From: Streptomyces sp. NRRL B-1347
Lineage (GTDB): Bacteria > Actinomycetota > Actinomycetes > Streptomycetales > Streptomycetaceae
Length of the DNA: 64,000 nt
Direction: 5' to 3'
NCBI RefSeq assembly: GCF_000720325.1
Contig: NZ_JOJM01000021.1
Location: 1-64,000, forward strand
The notes under the pieces are model-generated. The model saw only the letters and a program-made list of their open reading frames with translations. It did no database searches and was not told the origin of the DNA. This document shows, piece after piece, positions 62,448 to 64,000 of the stretch (position 1 is its first letter; every line of letters starts with the position of its first letter). Made by a program: the position numbers and the translations under genes.

Positions 62448-63320
62448 CTAGTCGGCGGACTCGCCCGCGTGCGGGCTCAGCTCACCCATCCCCACCAGCA
62501 CGAACAGCACGATGCCCAGCAGGATGCGGTAGTAGACGAAGGGCATGAAGCTCTTGGTCGTGATGAACTTCATGAACCACGCGATGACCGCGTAGCCGAC
62601 GACGAAGGCGATGACCGTCGCGAAGATGGTCGGACCCCAGGAGACATGGCCCTCGCCCGCGTCCTTGAGTTCGTACGCGCCCGACGCGAGGACGGCCGGG
62701 ATGGCGAGCAGGAAGGAGTAGCGGGCCGCGGCCTCGCGGGTGTAGCCCATGAGGAGGCCGCCGCTGATGGTCGCGCCGGAGCGGGAGACACCGGGGATCA
62801 GGGCCATGGCCTGGCACACCCCGTAGACGAGGCCGTCCTTGATGTTCAGCTGCTTGAGGTCCTTGCGGTCGCGCACGGCGCGGTGCTTCCCGCCGGCCTC
62901 GTCGCGGGCGGCGAGGCGGTCCGCGAAGCCGAGGACGATGCCCATCACGATCAGCGTCGTGGCGATGAGGCGCAGGTCCCGGAACGGGCCCTCGATCTGG
63001 TCCTTGAGCGTCACGCCGAGCACGCCGATCGGGATCGAACCGACGATCACGAGCCAGCCCATCTGCGCGTCGTGGTCGGACCGCGGCACCTTGCCCACCA
63101 GCGAGCCGAACCACGCGTGCAGGATGCGGCCGATGTCCTTGCGGAAGTAGATCAGGACGGCGGTCTCGGTGCCGATCTGCGTGATGGCCGTGAACGCGGC
63201 ACCCGGGTCGTGCCAGCCCGCGAACGCCGCGGTCAGCCGCAGGTGCGCGCTGGAGGAGATCGGGAGGAACTCGGTCAGTCCCTGGACGAGTCCGAGGATG
63301 AACGATTCGAGCCAAGACAT
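62448..63320 (-). CDS. uppP: Undecaprenyl-diphosphatase
   Basis: 290 aa, integral membrane enzyme of the BacA/UppP family with about eight helices. It recycles the peptidoglycan carrier by removing the terminal phosphate of undecaprenyl diphosphate and gives bacitracin tolerance. Both signature regions are present: GLVQGLTEFLPISSSAHL (10-27) and PGVSRSGATISGG, with the catalytic Glu, Ser and Arg. The start ATG lacks a strong Shine-Dalgarno. Confidence 0.95.
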   Translation of the reverse strand: MSWLESFILGLVQGLTEFLPISSSAHLRLTAAFAGWHDPGAAFTAITQIGTETAVLIYFRKDIGRILHAWFGSLVGKVPRSDHDAQMGWLVIVGSIPIGVLGVTLKDQIEGPFRDLRLIATTLIVMGIVLGFADRLAARDEAGGKHRAVRDRKDLKQLNIKDGLVYGVCQAMALIPGVSRSGATISGGLLMGYTREAAARYSFLLAIPAVLASGAYELKDAGEGHVSWGPTIFATVIAFVVGYAVIAWFMKFITTKSFMPFVYYRILLGIVLFVLVGMGELSPHAGESAD

Positions 63321-64000
63321 GAGAACTGCGCCGTCCAGTTACTGATCGTGCGCTGACCCGTGTGGTGGCGGTCAGAAGCGGTGAAGGGGGCCGGGGCGGC
63401 GAGGGGCGGTGCGGTGTGGTGCGGCCTGCGGGTGGTGGTCGGGCAGGAGGGGTGGAGCTGCATGGGGCTACGTGGAGCTAATACGTGGGGCTACAGGGGA
63501 ACACGTGCCTCGCCGGGGGCAGCGTAGCGTCACAAAGTTACGCCCCCTCGCGAGGGCCGCGCCTTGACGGCCGAATGCCTTTGTCGAGCTGCGCCCGTGT
63601 GATTTGTGCACTGCGGCGCCCGTCATTCGTCACCTGTCGGCCGTCTGTCCGTCATCTGCCGCCCGTCAGCCGCCGCCATCCGTCGGCTGCCGGTCCGCCA
63701 TCCGCTCGTTCGCCATCCGCTCGTTCGTCAGCCGTCAGCCGTCAGCCGTCAGCCGTCAGCCGTCAGCCGTCAGCCGTCAGCCGTCAGCCGTCAGCCGTCA
63801 GCCGTCGACGGGCTCGACCGTGGCCCGCCCGCCCGTCCGTCAGCCGCCCGAAGCCAGCCCCCGGCCCACCCTTCGCTCGGCGTCCCTCGTGCCCGACGCC
63901 CGCCCGGAGCCCTGCGTCCGCAGGCCCGCCCCGCCGTCACCGCCGCCGCGCCCGGCCCTGGCTCACACCCCCACAGGCCCCGTAACCGTCCACCCCGGCG
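63321..64000. other. Non-coding, repeat-rich region upstream of uppP
   Basis: About 680 bases without a supported gene. Imperfect direct repeats of GTGGAGCT and TGGGGCTAC occur near 63451-63498. From about 63600 to 63850 the sequence is dominated by CCGTC/CGTCAGC words, including two tandem copies of GCCATCCGCTCGTTC (63697-63726) and the heptamer array listed separately. The uppP promoter must lie here, possibly near TACGCT on the minus strand at about 63521-63526. Confidence 0.6.
63727..63803 (+). repeat. Eleven tandem copies of the heptamer GTCAGCC
   Basis: GTCAGCC is repeated exactly eleven times from 63727 to 63803, then degenerates into GTCGACG. A 7-base unit would shift any reading frame, so it is unlikely to be protein-coding. 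Copy number of such arrays is often variable between strains. Confidence 0.97.

Noticed and set aside
63485..63985. 166-residue open frame across the heptamer array
   Set aside because: The frame is created by the 7-base repeats and reads as Pro/Ser/Arg low complexity. There is no ribosome site and no protein-like pattern.

Overview
The window is about 72% G+C, with GTG starts, many GTGA/ATGA stop-start overlaps, and many genes whose start lies 6-7 bases behind a TAnnnT box with no Shine-Dalgarno (leaderless). The gene content (GarA/FtsR module, mycothiol-type enzyme, DUF881/Sbp genes, streptogrisin-like protease, XRE-DUF5753 regulator) points to a chromosomal segment of Streptomyces or a very close relative. 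No insertion sequence, prophage, tRNA or CRISPR array was seen. The only rRNA is the 3' end of a 5S gene at the left edge.

Left part (1-14.5 kb), housekeeping core. It runs: 5S rRNA end with terminator; a CDP-alcohol phosphatidyltransferase; a two-part sugar-phosphate nucleotidyltransferase whose C-terminal phosphomannomutase-like half has lost its catalytic motifs; a translationally coupled DUF881-Sbp-DUF881 trio; garA; ftsR; a bifunctional nuclease; a second MerR gene; dinB; a PRC-barrel protein; then a tandem glycine riboswitch feeding gcvP.

Middle (14.5-39 kb), metabolic and regulatory genes. It holds a GCS2-type ligase, CPBP protease, PhzF protein, a PadR regulator with a repeat-rich control region, an SRPBCC protein, a PrmC-like methyltransferase, a Clp-N protein and three EamA transporters. 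One EamA transporter has a leaderless leader peptide, and another is divergent from a LysR gene whose start was duplicated. Further on are a MocR regulator facing a PNPOx protein, a HipA-like kinase plus DUF3037 pair, two SDR genes, a peptide-binding lipoprotein, ung and a helical-repeat protein.

Right part (39-64 kb), accessory functions. It includes TetR genes facing a flavin monooxygenase and an MFS transporter, lnt overlapping an oxidoreductase tail to tail, a cupin/ATP-grasp-like pair, a secreted serine protease, a thioredoxin-reductase-like gene abutting a LysR gene that lacks its 5' end, a GAF-ANTAR protein behind an 82-base purine tract, an XRE/DUF6879 regulatory module with iterated operators, a small DUF6415-type operon, uppP and a heptanucleotide repeat array.

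The most interesting cross-window pattern is five matches to the RecA-independent DNA-damage promoter TTGTCRGTG-N8-TAnnnT (the PafBC-type element). They precede dinB, ung, a TPR-like gene and two paralogous small proteins of unknown function. This suggests a scattered DNA-damage regulon with undescribed members.
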